Part shown: one piece after another, positions 7,164 to 15,746 of the stretch | Layout of the letters: the number at the start of each line of letters is the position of its first letter | How positions within the stretch are numbered: position 1 is the first letter of the stretch | DNA from: Lachnospiraceae bacterium UBA7160 | GTDB lineage: Bacteria > Bacillota > Clostridia > Lachnospirales > Lachnospiraceae | Length of the DNA: 64,000 nt | NCBI GenBank assembly: GCA_002491565.1 | Contig: DKWE01000064.1 | Span: forward strand, 1 to 64,000 | Direction of reading: 5' to 3' | Notes under the pieces: generated by a model | The model's input: only the letters and a program-made list of their open reading frames with translations | Databases searched by the model: none | What the model was told of the DNA's origin: nothing | Translations under genes and position numbers: made by a program

Positions 7164-8798
7164 ATGAAAAAGAGACAGGTAGTAGCTTTCACACTTGGTG
7201 TTGCAATGCTTGCAACCGCTATGCCGGCAATCGCATCTGAAGGCGACGTGGTTACGCTCACGTACTTCAACTCCGACGGTAATCAGGAAGATCCGTGGAC
7301 CAATCCGGTTGCACAGGCTCTGACCGAGGCGACAGGCGCAAAGATCGAGCTGTCCTTCCCGGTAACGACGGACGCAGAGGCAATCGCTCTGATGATCGCA
7401 GACGACGAGTATCCGGACATGGTATTCGCAAAGGGCAATGCGACCAGCCTGTACGAAGCAGGTGCTTTCATCGACATGGAGCCGCTGATCGACGAGTTTG
7501 GCCCGAACATCAAGGCATTCTACGGCGACGAGTACGAGAAGCTGAGATGGTCCGCTGATGATCCTGGCATCTACCAGCTTTCTTACTATGAGAAAGGCCA
7601 TTCCGCACTTACGACATCCGGCACCTGCCAGATCCAGTATGCGGCAGTTAAGGAGAATGACTGGAAGTATCCGACCACACTGGATGAGTACGAGGCTCTG
7701 ATTAAGTCTTATCTGGCAGCACACCCGACAACCGAGGACGGCCAGGAGATGATCGGTATCTCTCTGTCCGCTGCTGACTGGCACTGGTACATCACCCTCA
7801 GCAACCCGGCAGGCTTCATCGGCGATGCTTCTCCAGACAACGGCCAGTGGTATGTAGATGCTGACGCATACTGCCACTACAAGCACACCACTGAGAACGA
7901 GAGAGAGTACTTCCGTTGGCTGAACCGTATGTACAATGAGGGCATTCTGGACCCGAACTTTGCTACACAGACACACGAGGACTACGTTGCAAAGATTTCC
8001 TCCGGCCGTGTTGTTGCAATCATGGACGCTGCATGGGATTTCCAGGAGGCTGAGGCTGTCCTGAAGAATGACGGCAAGTATGAGCAGACCTACTGCGCAC
8101 TGCCGGTTACTCTGAACGCTGATCAGAAGTGCGCAGCTCTGCAGTACCAGGGCATGGGCGTAGGCTGGGGCGTAGGCATCACGAAGGATTGCGAGAATCC
8201 GGAAGCTGCTGTTAAGTTCCTTGACTACATCTGCTCTGAAGAGGGCCAGACTCTGATCCACTGGGGCGTTGAAGGCATCAACTACGAAGTAGATGAGAAC
8301 GGCAACCGTTACCGCACACAGGAAGAGATCGACAAGAGCAAGACCGATAAGGACTATGCGAAGAATACAGGCGTTGGCTACTACGTAGGAAACGGCTGGC
8401 CGCACTACTCCAACGGTGTTCTGGATTCCAACGGACAGCCGTTCACAACGACCACAACCGATACTCTGAAAGCTGAGTACAATGAGATCGAGAAGGAAGC
8501 AGTTGCAGCATGGGGCGCTGAGCTTCTTGCAGACATCTTCCCGCAGGCTGACGAGTTCGAGCTTCCTCCGTATTCCGCAATCTGGGCTTACCAGGTTCCG
8601 ACCGAGCTGAACGACACCATCGCTATCCTCGACGAGATCGCATGGCCGACTCTGATCAGCATCGTTCAGGGCAGCCCGGACGACTTCGACGCAGCTTGGG
8701 ATGCAATGCAGGAAGAGTTCAAGGCAAATGGTCTTGAGGACGCTGAGGCAGGCATGACCGCATTCATCGCTGAGAAGATCGCTCAGACTCAGAACTAA
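7164..8798 (+). CDS. extracellular solute-binding protein of the oligosaccharide importer
   Basis: This is a 544-residue LipO-type substrate-binding protein. The start at 7164 follows AAGGAGG (8 nt); an in-frame ATG at 7128 lacks this site. The signal peptide MKKRQVVAF...ATAMPAIASEG looks like a type I signal with an AxA cleavage site and no lipobox cysteine. Gram-positive CUT1 binding proteins are usually lipoproteins, so retention at the membrane is unclear. The mature protein shows family features (WTNPVAQALTEATG, the DEYPDMVFAKG loop, VGWGVGITKDCENPEAAVKFLDYICSEEG). Codon use is strongly biased to C- and G-ending preferred codons compared with its neighbours, suggesting high expression. 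Confidence 0.93.
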   Translation: MKKRQVVAFTLGVAMLATAMPAIASEGDVVTLTYFNSDGNQEDPWTNPVAQALTEATGAKIELSFPVTTDAEAIALMIADDEYPDMVFAKGNATSLYEAGAFIDMEPLIDEFGPNIKAFYGDEYEKLRWSADDPGIYQLSYYEKGHSALTTSGTCQIQYAAVKENDWKYPTTLDEYEALIKSYLAAHPTTEDGQEMIGISLSAADWHWYITLSNPAGFIGDASPDNGQWYVDADAYCHYKHTTENEREYFRWLNRMYNEGILDPNFATQTHEDYVAKISSGRVVAIMDAAWDFQEAEAVLKNDGKYEQTYCALPVTLNADQKCAALQYQGMGVGWGVGITKDCENPEAAVKFLDYICSEEGQTLIHWGVEGINYEVDENGNRYRTQEEIDKSKTDKDYAKNTGVGYYVGNGWPHYSNGVLDSNGQPFTTTTTDTLKAEYNEIEKEAVAAWGAELLADIFPQADEFELPPYSAIWAYQVPTELNDTIAILDEIAWPTLISIVQGSPDDFDAAWDAMQEEFKANGLEDAEAGMTAFIAEKIAQTQN

Positions 8799-8846
8799 GA
8801 ACTGATTCGGACAGATATCCTGTACCGATGACTTAGCAGAATCCAT

Positions 8847-8944
8847 GAGGGTGCCGCAAAATAGCAGAAAGCTACAAGTGATGGCACATGACCACTCGGC
8901 CAAGTACCTGAGCTTGTTCCTTAACTGCATTTTGCGGCACCCTC
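8847..8944. repeat. 98-bp dispersed inverted-repeat element, copy A
   Basis: The 16-bp perfect ends GAGGGTGCCGCAAAAT and ATTTTGCGGCACCCTC frame 66 bp. Reverse-complemented, the whole element aligns with the copies at 20573 and 22007, including the interior (GCAGTTAAG, TTGGCC-like block, AGCTTTCTGC). It lies directly after the binding-protein gene. Confidence 0.85.
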
Positions 8945-8950
8945 CATAAG

Positions 8951-9003
8951 AAAATCCACTTCCATTCACGGAAACTTTCGTGAGCCTGGAAGTGGATTTT
9001 TTT
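8951..9003. terminator. bidirectional terminator between binding protein and acetyltransferase
   Basis: AAAATCCACTTCCA (8951-8964) pairs perfectly with TGGAAGTGGATTTT (8987-9000) and is followed by more Ts on the plus strand. On the minus strand it lies just after the acetyltransferase stop, so it can serve both convergent genes. Confidence 0.9.
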
Positions 9004-9007
9004 AAGT

Positions 9008-9574
9008 TTAACTAACCTCAATCGTCTTCAACACTTTAGCAGGCACACCGCCTACCACAGTCAGCGGAGGTACGTCCCGCGTCACCACTGCGCCAGCCGC
9101 CACAACGGCCCAATCTCCGACGGAAACGCCTGGCAGGACTGTGGCGTTCGAGCCGATCCACACATGGTTTCCGATTCGGATGGGCGCATAATGATTCTTC
9201 CGTCCGTTCTTTGGGTCAAGGTCATGGTTGACGGTGGCAAGTACGACATTGTGCCCAATCAGTGCGCCGTCCCCGATCGTAATACCGCCCTGATCCTGGA
9301 AGCGGCAGCCGGAATTAATAAAGACATCTTTTCCAAAGGTGATATTTTTCCCGAAATCTGCCTGGAACGGAGGGAACAGCCGAAAGGTATCATCTACCGG
9401 CTTGCCAATCAGTCTTCCCATGATCGCGCGGATTTCTTCCGGGGTATGATATTGATTGTTCAGCTCCATTCCTATTTGAATCGCTTCCTCACACAATTGC
9501 ATTGCATAGGCGGCGTGCTCCGGTGTTTCTTCCACGTTTTCTGTAAAAACACGAATTACTTCTTCGACTGTCAT
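9008..9574 (-). CDS. sugar O-acetyltransferase (maltose/galactoside type, left-handed beta-helix)
   Basis: This 188-residue protein has an N-terminal Mac segment (EHAAYAMQLCEEAIQIGMELN) and a hexapeptide-repeat beta-helix. The catalytic histidine lies in ATVNHDLDPKNGR and the classic end is IRIGNHVWIGSNATVLPGVSVG...AAGAVVTRDVPP. It transfers acetyl from acetyl-CoA to a sugar hydroxyl in the cytoplasm, possibly detoxifying non-metabolised sugars. The ATG at 9574 is used; GGAGG lies 12 nt upstream, a long spacing. Longer in-frame starts upstream lack a ribosome site. Confidence 0.92.
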   Translation of the reverse strand: MTVEEVIRVFTENVEETPEHAAYAMQLCEEAIQIGMELNNQYHTPEEIRAIMGRLIGKPVDDTFRLFPPFQADFGKNITFGKDVFINSGCRFQDQGGITIGDGALIGHNVVLATVNHDLDPKNGRKNHYAPIRIGNHVWIGSNATVLPGVSVGDWAVVAAGAVVTRDVPPLTVVGGVPAKVLKTIEVS

Positions 9575-9631
9575 ACGACATTCATTCCTCCTCAGATTTG
9601 ATTTTGAACGTTTAAGAGTTGCTGCCAGCTG

Positions 9632-9663
9632 CTTACTGTTCACAGCCATCTATGAGCAGTATG
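9632..9663. repeat. possible degenerate copy of the 37-bp palindromic element
   Basis: TTACTGTTC (9633-9641) and GAGCAGTAT (9654-9662) resemble the ends of the element found at 33750 and 62966. It is shorter than the other copies. The remaining gap 9575-9800 shows no gene or other signal. Confidence 0.35.
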
Positions 9664-9800
9664 CGGATCGTCGTACTTACACGTAAGAGACAACATCGCT
9701 GCCACAGTAGGCTGTGAAACAGCAACCTCCGCGCCGGTCACAGACAAAAGCAGACATTTACGGCCGCGACAGACGCGAAGCGGCTGGTACCACTCTTCTG

Positions 9801-12557
9801 TTACTTTCCGTATAAACACTCTGAGGTGCTTCCCGCGGGCGGCTGACTGGCTGCCGGTATCGCCAAACAGAACGGACTTGCGCAAAGCCCATTGGAGCTG
9901 TACAGAAGCACCTTTCCTGGCGCGGTTGCCCACGCATAACGCACCTGGCATGGGTCCGGCACCTGCGGTGCAGACACGTATAGTTCCTGCCCCTGGATGA
10001 CACACCGTGCCGGATAGTAGATCCCGTCCGCACCAGCTACCTCAAACAAGCGCTTATTCTGCCAGCTGCTTTGCGGTTCGCGCTCTGTTTGCTGAAAAAT
10101 GTTATTCTTCGACTCTGGCTCTGATAACCGAGGCAGATTGATTTTCAGTCCTGGCTCTGGCAACTGAGACAGATCGGTTTTCGGTTCTGGCCCTGCTAAC
10201 TGAGACAGATCGGTTTTCACTTCTGGCTCTGCCAACTGAGACAGATTGGATTCCCGCTCTGCCAGCAGAAGCTGGTCTCCTTGCTCCATTTCAAAGCTGA
10301 TACGCACCTGATTCCCCTTTACCTGGCAAGCCGCAGGAACAGGACCTCTCCACATCGTATGTTCTCCATATACGATAGCGCGCAGCGCCAGCACCGCACG
10401 GTGAGCTGCTGTCTTTTTATCCAGCGGATGCAGGTCATTGTCCTCGCCAATATCAATATTGACTGTCATAGCTACCTGTTCCAGTTCTCCTGCGTGCCGC
10501 TGCGCCTCCCGGATCTGCGGCCATGCATCGCCTTCCGCGATATCCACGCCACAGTTTGGAAGCTGTACAATGATAAACGGAAGATGTTCCTGCTGCCACC
10601 TGTCTCTCCAGTCCCAGATCATTCCCTGCAGCAATTCTCCATAATTCTCCGGCCTGCTGTCATTCGACTCGCCCTGATACCACACAACGCCCTTCACCCG
10701 GCACGGCAGACACGGAGCTACCATTCCCTGAAAAAGCCCGGTTGGCCTGCGGTTAATAAATTCCTGCTCCGGCGCTGGTCCGCAGACTGCCCGGACCTGA
10801 TATTCCCACTCGCCCGACAGCAGAATTTCAGGGGCTTTCTCCTTACGTATCGCATCCGTGTCTGAGTCACGCATCCCATACACAGAGAAACACTCTGGAC
10901 TCTGCTCACATTTTTCATACAGCAGGGCATGTTCTGCCTCCTGACTATGTTTCCCCTGTGTAAGTGCTCCTCGCTGCTCCCGATCATGTTTCTCATGTGC
11001 CAGTGGTTTCTCCGTCCTCTGATTACGTTTCTCACGCGCCGCCCCATCGTATGCGCCGCTGCACACATCCTCCCATAGGATCTCATAGGGCTTCCCTACG
11101 GTCGCACGGCCTTCACCGTTCCTGCAGACCAGGCGAATCTGAATTTCATTTTCTCCTTCTCTCAGCAGGCCTTCCGGGATCGGATATCGCCTTGGGGGAT
11201 AGCGGTAGCCAGTCTCTCCGACCAGTACGCCATTGATATAAATGTGATCGCTGTCCGTCAGCGTCCCAAAGCGCAGCACTCCGGCACGGCCCGCGCAACC
11301 ATCCGGCACATAAAAGGTACGCCGCAGCCAGACGCAGCCGCAGAAATCCACAAGCCCCGCATCCGCTAGCCTTCCCGGTAACGTGATCGGGTGCCAGGTA
11401 TGATCTGCTGCCGCCTCTTTTCCCCTCATCTGCTTTTCTGAAACTGGCGCTGTTCCTCCCGTCCAGCATACATCTTGTACTGCTCTATCTTCCGTCTGAC
11501 AGCCTGCAGCCGCTCCTTTTGTCTGCAGCTGCACTTCCGATTCCGAAGCTAACGATTCTATTGCACTCTGGTATTTTTCATCCGCCGCTTTCGCTCTGTC
11601 CTGAGTCTCTGGTACAGTTGCGTTCGTTTTCATGCGAATTTCTTCTACTGCAAAGGACGCCTCCTGCCGCAGAATTTCGTCATACCATGCTTTTTCTTCT
11701 GCTTCCTTGCACTTCATCAGCTCCCGTCGGAAGGTCGCATCCTGATAGATGCGGCGCAGTTCCAGATATTCCGGCCATGGAGCAAGCCCTTCCCGGCTCA
11801 TCCATGCCTCCACTGGTGTTCCCCCGAGGCTGAGGTTGATGATTCCAATGGGAATCCCGCGCAGCCCGGCCAGCTCTTTTCCCAGAAAATAAGAAAATGC
11901 TGATATCTCGCTCAGATGCTCCGCCCGGCAGTCGCTCCATCCGGCATCCACATGGTCCGTCAGCTCCTCGCAAAAATCAAAATGCTCCTGCACCTTATAC
12001 AGATGCACTTCGCTGCAGCCGCCCTCCCAGAATTCCTCCGGAAAACGCTCCCGCACACGGCGCATCGGCAGCTCCATATTGGATTGTCCGCCACAGACAA
12101 ACACATCCCCTACATAAATCCGCCTTACGAGCTGCTCCCCGGTATCCACATTGCAGACGCGCAGCCGGAACGGTCCCCCCGGATGCAGTTCACACAGCTG
12201 CGCCTCAAAGCAGCCGCATCCATCTGCCTCAGCCTCCCACATGCGCTGAGACTCCTGCGCAGCTCCGGTTTTCTGCAAATTCTCAGGCTCCCGCAAGCTC
12301 CCAGTTCTATGCAATTTCACAGTTCCCTGCACATCTATCGTTCTCTGCAGACATTCCGCTTCCTGCACATCTATCGTTCTCCGCAGACACTCCGTTTCCT
12401 GCATGTCTTCCGTTCTCTGCAAGCGCTCAGACTCCTGTCCCGCGTTTTCAAACATAATGCGGACACGTTGTCCCGGTCCGCACCAGCCCCATACTCTCGT
12501 CTCGTATCCCTGCTGGAGGACGCACCCGTCCCCCAGCAGTTTCGGCAATCTTAACAT
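9801..12557 (-). CDS. sialate O-acetylesterase-like (SASA/SGNH) carbohydrate acetylesterase with repeat insertions
   Basis: The 918-residue product is much longer than the usual 480-650. Catalytic blocks are intact: VFVCGGQSNMELPM (Ser near 160), GVVWYQGESND and DIGEDNDLHPLDKK (Asp/His near 709). A galactose-binding-like jelly roll (WLRRTFYVPDG...FGTLTDSDHIYING) is nested between. Three stretches of degenerate tandem repeats account for the extra length: 12-residue units at about 40-105 (xxLxRTxxxQEx), 13-residue units at about 507-562, and 12-residue units at about 766-825 (LSQLxEPExKTD). No signal peptide, so cytoplasmic de-acetylation of imported sugars is likely. The start at 12557 follows GAGG with 8 nt spacing. 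Confidence 0.9.
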   Translation of the reverse strand: MLRLPKLLGDGCVLQQGYETRVWGWCGPGQRVRIMFENAGQESERLQRTEDMQETECLRRTIDVQEAECLQRTIDVQGTVKLHRTGSLREPENLQKTGAAQESQRMWEAEADGCGCFEAQLCELHPGGPFRLRVCNVDTGEQLVRRIYVGDVFVCGGQSNMELPMRRVRERFPEEFWEGGCSEVHLYKVQEHFDFCEELTDHVDAGWSDCRAEHLSEISAFSYFLGKELAGLRGIPIGIINLSLGGTPVEAWMSREGLAPWPEYLELRRIYQDATFRRELMKCKEAEEKAWYDEILRQEASFAVEEIRMKTNATVPETQDRAKAADEKYQSAIESLASESEVQLQTKGAAAGCQTEDRAVQDVCWTGGTAPVSEKQMRGKEAAADHTWHPITLPGRLADAGLVDFCGCVWLRRTFYVPDGCAGRAGVLRFGTLTDSDHIYINGVLVGETGYRYPPRRYPIPEGLLREGENEIQIRLVCRNGEGRATVGKPYEILWEDVCSGAYDGAAREKRNQRTEKPLAHEKHDREQRGALTQGKHSQEAEHALLYEKCEQSPECFSVYGMRDSDTDAIRKEKAPEILLSGEWEYQVRAVCGPAPEQEFINRRPTGLFQGMVAPCLPCRVKGVVWYQGESNDSRPENYGELLQGMIWDWRDRWQQEHLPFIIVQLPNCGVDIAEGDAWPQIREAQRHAGELEQVAMTVNIDIGEDNDLHPLDKKTAAHRAVLALRAIVYGEHTMWRGPVPAACQVKGNQVRISFEMEQGDQLLLAERESNLSQLAEPEVKTDLSQLAGPEPKTDLSQLPEPGLKINLPRLSEPESKNNIFQQTEREPQSSWQNKRLFEVAGADGIYYPARCVIQGQELYVSAPQVPDPCQVRYAWATAPGKVLLYSSNGLCASPFCLAIPAASQPPAGSTSECLYGK
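10083..10262 (-). repeat. 36-bp coding tandem repeat (C-terminal array of the acetylesterase)
   Basis: Five units of 36 bp encode 12-residue repeats such as LSQLAEPEVKTD, LSQLAGPEPKTD, LSQLPEPGLKIN, LPRLSEPESKNN and a degenerate last copy. Central units differ at only a few bases while outer ones have decayed. Confidence 0.9.
10882..11039 (-). repeat. 39-bp coding tandem repeat (central array of the acetylesterase)
   Basis: Four units of 13 residues are encoded (REKRNQRTEKPLA, HEKHDREQRGALT, QGKHSQEAEHALL, YEKCEQSPECFSV). They are strongly degenerate, but the period and the EK/GK plus AL positions persist. Confidence 0.7.
12255..12437 (-). repeat. 36-bp coding tandem repeat (N-terminal array of the acetylesterase)
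   Basis: Five units of 12 residues are encoded: ERLQRTEDMQET, ECLRRTIDVQEA, ECLQRTIDVQGT, VKLHRTGSLREP and ENLQKTGAAQES. On the plus strand the unit is seen as CTGCACATCTATCGTTCTC-type 36-mers. Confidence 0.9.
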
Positions 12558-12699
12558 TTCTTCATCCTCTTGCTGCAATTCACAGACATATCCGCCCCAT
12601 CGCGCAGAATGCACCCGTCCTCTTTGGCACGCTTTCCATTCATCCGTGCTAGCAGGCATGTACTTTCTTGCCAGCGCGCGGCCAAACAGCAAGCTTCCT

Positions 12700-15573
12700 T
12701 TAGCCCTTCAGATTCACAGCTTCTTCCAGCCGGAGAATAATACGCTCCACGGTCAGCCCATTTCCTCCAAAGTACAGCTTCAGGTAATGGTTGCTGCCGA
12801 ACGCGAATCCAATGTCACGCTTCTCCGTCACCGTCTTTCCCTCAGAGCCCTGGACGCTGATCATTGCCTTCAGATTGTTGTCATAATAGATCGCAACCGG
12901 AAGCTGCGCCAGCTCTCCGAGATCCGACTTCATCACTAGCGAAATCGAATATTTTCCATGCCGCATCCCGCTGATGCCGAAGGTTTCCTCATGCCCCATC
13001 GAAGTATCCATCGCGCTCCCGTCGATCACCAGCTCGTCCTTGTCCTCCGGCATCTGGTAATACGTGATCGGACCCATTGCGTCCTCACTATTCTCCTGCG
13101 CTTCCAGCTCCTCCTGGCTGATTCTGCCAAGAATGCGCTGCATTGCAGGGACATTCATAATGAAATTCAGGATATTCTTTGCATTTCGCTGCAGCTCACT
13201 GCGCTCAACCCGTCCGTCCAGAAGCTGCGCCTTCACATTATCCTGCGCAAAATCCGATGCATCCTGTGTGACCATGAAAACATCATTCTGCGCGCGTACC
13301 ATCGGCGCATGATTCTGACGGTCAGACGGCTGTCCCTCGTCATTCGCAACCGCCCACCAGTCTGTCATTACGATACCAGTAAAGCCCCACTCCTTGCGCA
13401 GAATCGTCGTATTCAGATCATAGCTTCCCGCAGTCCAGATCCCGTTCACCGCACCATAGGTCGTCATCACAGAACGAGCCTTTCCCTCTTTCACCGCGAT
13501 TTCAAAGCCCTTCAGATAGATTTCCCGAAGCGCGCGCTCAGAGATCACAGAATCGATCTGGTGACGGCGCATCTCCTGATTGTTGCCGCAGAAATGCTTG
13601 ATCGTCCCGGTCACGCCGGACTCCTCCATGCCGCGCACCTGCGCCGCCGCCATCTTTCCGGTCAGCAGCGGGTCCTCGGAAATGTACTCAAAATTGCGCC
13701 CGTTCAGCGGGTGGCGGTGAATATTCATGCCAGGCCCGAGCAAGGTGTCAATCCGGTTCTTCCGAAGCTCGCGGCCTTCCATCTGATACAGTTCCTCCAC
13801 CAGCGGCAGGTTAAACGTGCAGCCAAGCAGCGTGCCGTTCGGCATGGAAAACGCTTTTGTTCCGCAGTCCATCCGGATACCACTCGGCCCGTCTGAGCAG
13901 CACGCCGCCGGAATCCCAAAGTGCACCAGAGAATCGCTGACGCCGCCGAAGGCTGCGGCCGTTCCCGGTGTCACGCGCGGGCTGCACATCCCCTCGCCGT
14001 GGAACATCGCAATCAAATCTTCGTCTGAGAGCTGCGCCACAAAGGTGTCAAGAGAAATTTTTCCATCTACAACATCGCCAAGCACATAGCCCTGATCCCC
14101 GGTATACGGGATTTCCTTCGGCATTCCTGCAAGACGGCGCTCTGCCGGATCTGCCGTCCGCAGCGGCACCGGCTCCATGCACAAGGTATAAGCTGATGAG
14201 CAGGTATTCGCAGCGTGCTGTGCCTCTGCTGCACATGCTTTTGCCGCAGCCGCAGTGTCAGCAGCTCCTGCCGTTGCCGCACATACATCTGCCTCAGCTT
14301 CCGCACACGCTGCCACCGGCCTCATCCGCTCAAATGCCTGCGTCGGCGCATATGCCTCCTGCAGACGCTCTACGATACGAAATTCCTCCTCAAAGCTTCC
14401 GATCAGCGCTGCACTGCGGACATCCGCGCCCGCATAGACGTGATAAGTTCCTGCCTCCAGCACCCAGCACGATTTCGCGCCCGCCGCGCCGCCATCGTCA
14501 TAGGAAGCAATCGTATATTTCGGCACCTCGACCCGCACGGTTTCCTCGCTGCCCGGGGCGATCACACCCGTCTTCGCAAATCCCGCCAGTACGCGCGACG
14601 GCTTGCCCAGTTTCCCCTGCGGCGCTTCTACATAAACCTGCACGACCTCCTTGCCCGCGCAGCTTCCCGTATTTGCCACCACAGCCTCTGCCACAAACGC
14701 ATCCTCCGTCACTTCCAGAAGCTGCGCCTTTGTCTCAAATGTCGTATACGACAAACCATATCCGAACGGATACAGCACCTTCTCCTTTGCAAAAGTCTCA
14801 AAGTAACGGTAGCCCACGTAGATGTCTTCCTTATAGAAATTGCGCTCCGGATCCCCGAAATCCGCGTCTGAAGGATAATCGGAAATGCTGCGCGCAATCG
14901 TATCCGTCAGACGGCCGCACGGATTCACCCGCCCGGTCAGCACATCACAAACGCCATTTCCACCCTCCTGGCCGCCCTGCCATGCATAGAGCACCGCTGC
15001 CGGATGGCATTCCTCCACCCAGGTCATATCCACAATATTCCCGACATTTAAGACTACTACCGTGCGCGCAAACCGGGCGCTCACCTTCGTGATCAGTTCC
15101 TTCTCGGTATCGGTCAGCAGATAGCTGCCCGGATCTGCCGAATTATCCTGATCCTCGCCTGCAGTCCTTCCGATGATCACGACCGCTGCATCCGAACCTT
15201 CCGCCGCTGCAAGCAGTTCCTCCGTCACCGGCATCTCCTTCTGCGACCACGGCACCTGTCCCCAGCCTCTGCCACCATCGTAAGGATTCTTCTCAATCCA
15301 GTCAGCATAAATCTGCTCCACCCTGGCATTTACCGTGAGATCCGGCTCCTCCTTCAGCGCATCCAGAATACTTACTACATACCGCGTATTCACCATTCCA
15401 CCGGAGCCAAGCCCGCTCTTATAATAGTGGAATGCGATCCGCCCAAATACCGCAATTCGGTCGCCCGCATGAAGCGGAAGTGTCTCATTTTCATTTTTCA
15501 AAAGCACACAGCCCTCCGCAGCCGCCTGCCGCGCGATACGCGCGTATTCCTTCAAATCTAATGTATAATCCAT
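12700..15573 (-). CDS. circularly permuted GH3 beta-glucosidase
   Basis: The 957 residues carry GH3 domains in reversed order: the alpha/beta sandwich comes first (EGCVLLKNENETLPL, LYAWQGGQEGGNG), then the fibronectin-III part (LYPFGYGLSYTTF, EVVQVYVEAP), then the TIM barrel (LLGPGMNIHRHPLNGRNFEY, IKHFCGNNQE). The nucleophile loop is GIVMTDWWA (Asp near 736). This order is known from ruminal and clostridial beta-glucosidases. Between the halves (about 418-468) is an Ala/Cys-rich low-complexity linker resembling the repeat insertions of neighbours. There is no signal peptide. AAAGGAG precedes the ATG. It lies 142 nt upstream of the acetylesterase on the same strand. Expected to release terminal beta-linked glucose in the cytoplasm. 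Confidence 0.94.
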   Translation of the reverse strand: MDYTLDLKEYARIARQAAAEGCVLLKNENETLPLHAGDRIAVFGRIAFHYYKSGLGSGGMVNTRYVVSILDALKEEPDLTVNARVEQIYADWIEKNPYDGGRGWGQVPWSQKEMPVTEELLAAAEGSDAAVVIIGRTAGEDQDNSADPGSYLLTDTEKELITKVSARFARTVVVLNVGNIVDMTWVEECHPAAVLYAWQGGQEGGNGVCDVLTGRVNPCGRLTDTIARSISDYPSDADFGDPERNFYKEDIYVGYRYFETFAKEKVLYPFGYGLSYTTFETKAQLLEVTEDAFVAEAVVANTGSCAGKEVVQVYVEAPQGKLGKPSRVLAGFAKTGVIAPGSEETVRVEVPKYTIASYDDGGAAGAKSCWVLEAGTYHVYAGADVRSAALIGSFEEEFRIVERLQEAYAPTQAFERMRPVAACAEAEADVCAATAGAADTAAAAKACAAEAQHAANTCSSAYTLCMEPVPLRTADPAERRLAGMPKEIPYTGDQGYVLGDVVDGKISLDTFVAQLSDEDLIAMFHGEGMCSPRVTPGTAAAFGGVSDSLVHFGIPAACCSDGPSGIRMDCGTKAFSMPNGTLLGCTFNLPLVEELYQMEGRELRKNRIDTLLGPGMNIHRHPLNGRNFEYISEDPLLTGKMAAAQVRGMEESGVTGTIKHFCGNNQEMRRHQIDSVISERALREIYLKGFEIAVKEGKARSVMTTYGAVNGIWTAGSYDLNTTILRKEWGFTGIVMTDWWAVANDEGQPSDRQNHAPMVRAQNDVFMVTQDASDFAQDNVKAQLLDGRVERSELQRNAKNILNFIMNVPAMQRILGRISQEELEAQENSEDAMGPITYYQMPEDKDELVIDGSAMDTSMGHEETFGISGMRHGKYSISLVMKSDLGELAQLPVAIYYDNNLKAMISVQGSEGKTVTEKRDIGFAFGSNHYLKLYFGGNGLTVERIILRLEEAVNLKG

Positions 15574-15746
15574 TCGTTTCTCCTTTATAAATCATCAATT
15601 TAACTATTTTGTTTATGTCATTGCTGATAAATGCCTGATTACCTGCTCACTTCACATTTGTAAATGCTTAAAAGTGCGGCGTCGACACACAAAACCCGGC
15701 ATCACACATTTCAACTGTATCAGACTCCATTGCCGTATACTGTGAT

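Noticed and set aside
6873..8969. A 698-codon minus-strand frame opposite the binding-protein gene.
   Set aside because: It is antisense to a strongly biased, clearly coding gene; the apparent protein is Cys/Val-rich without any motif.
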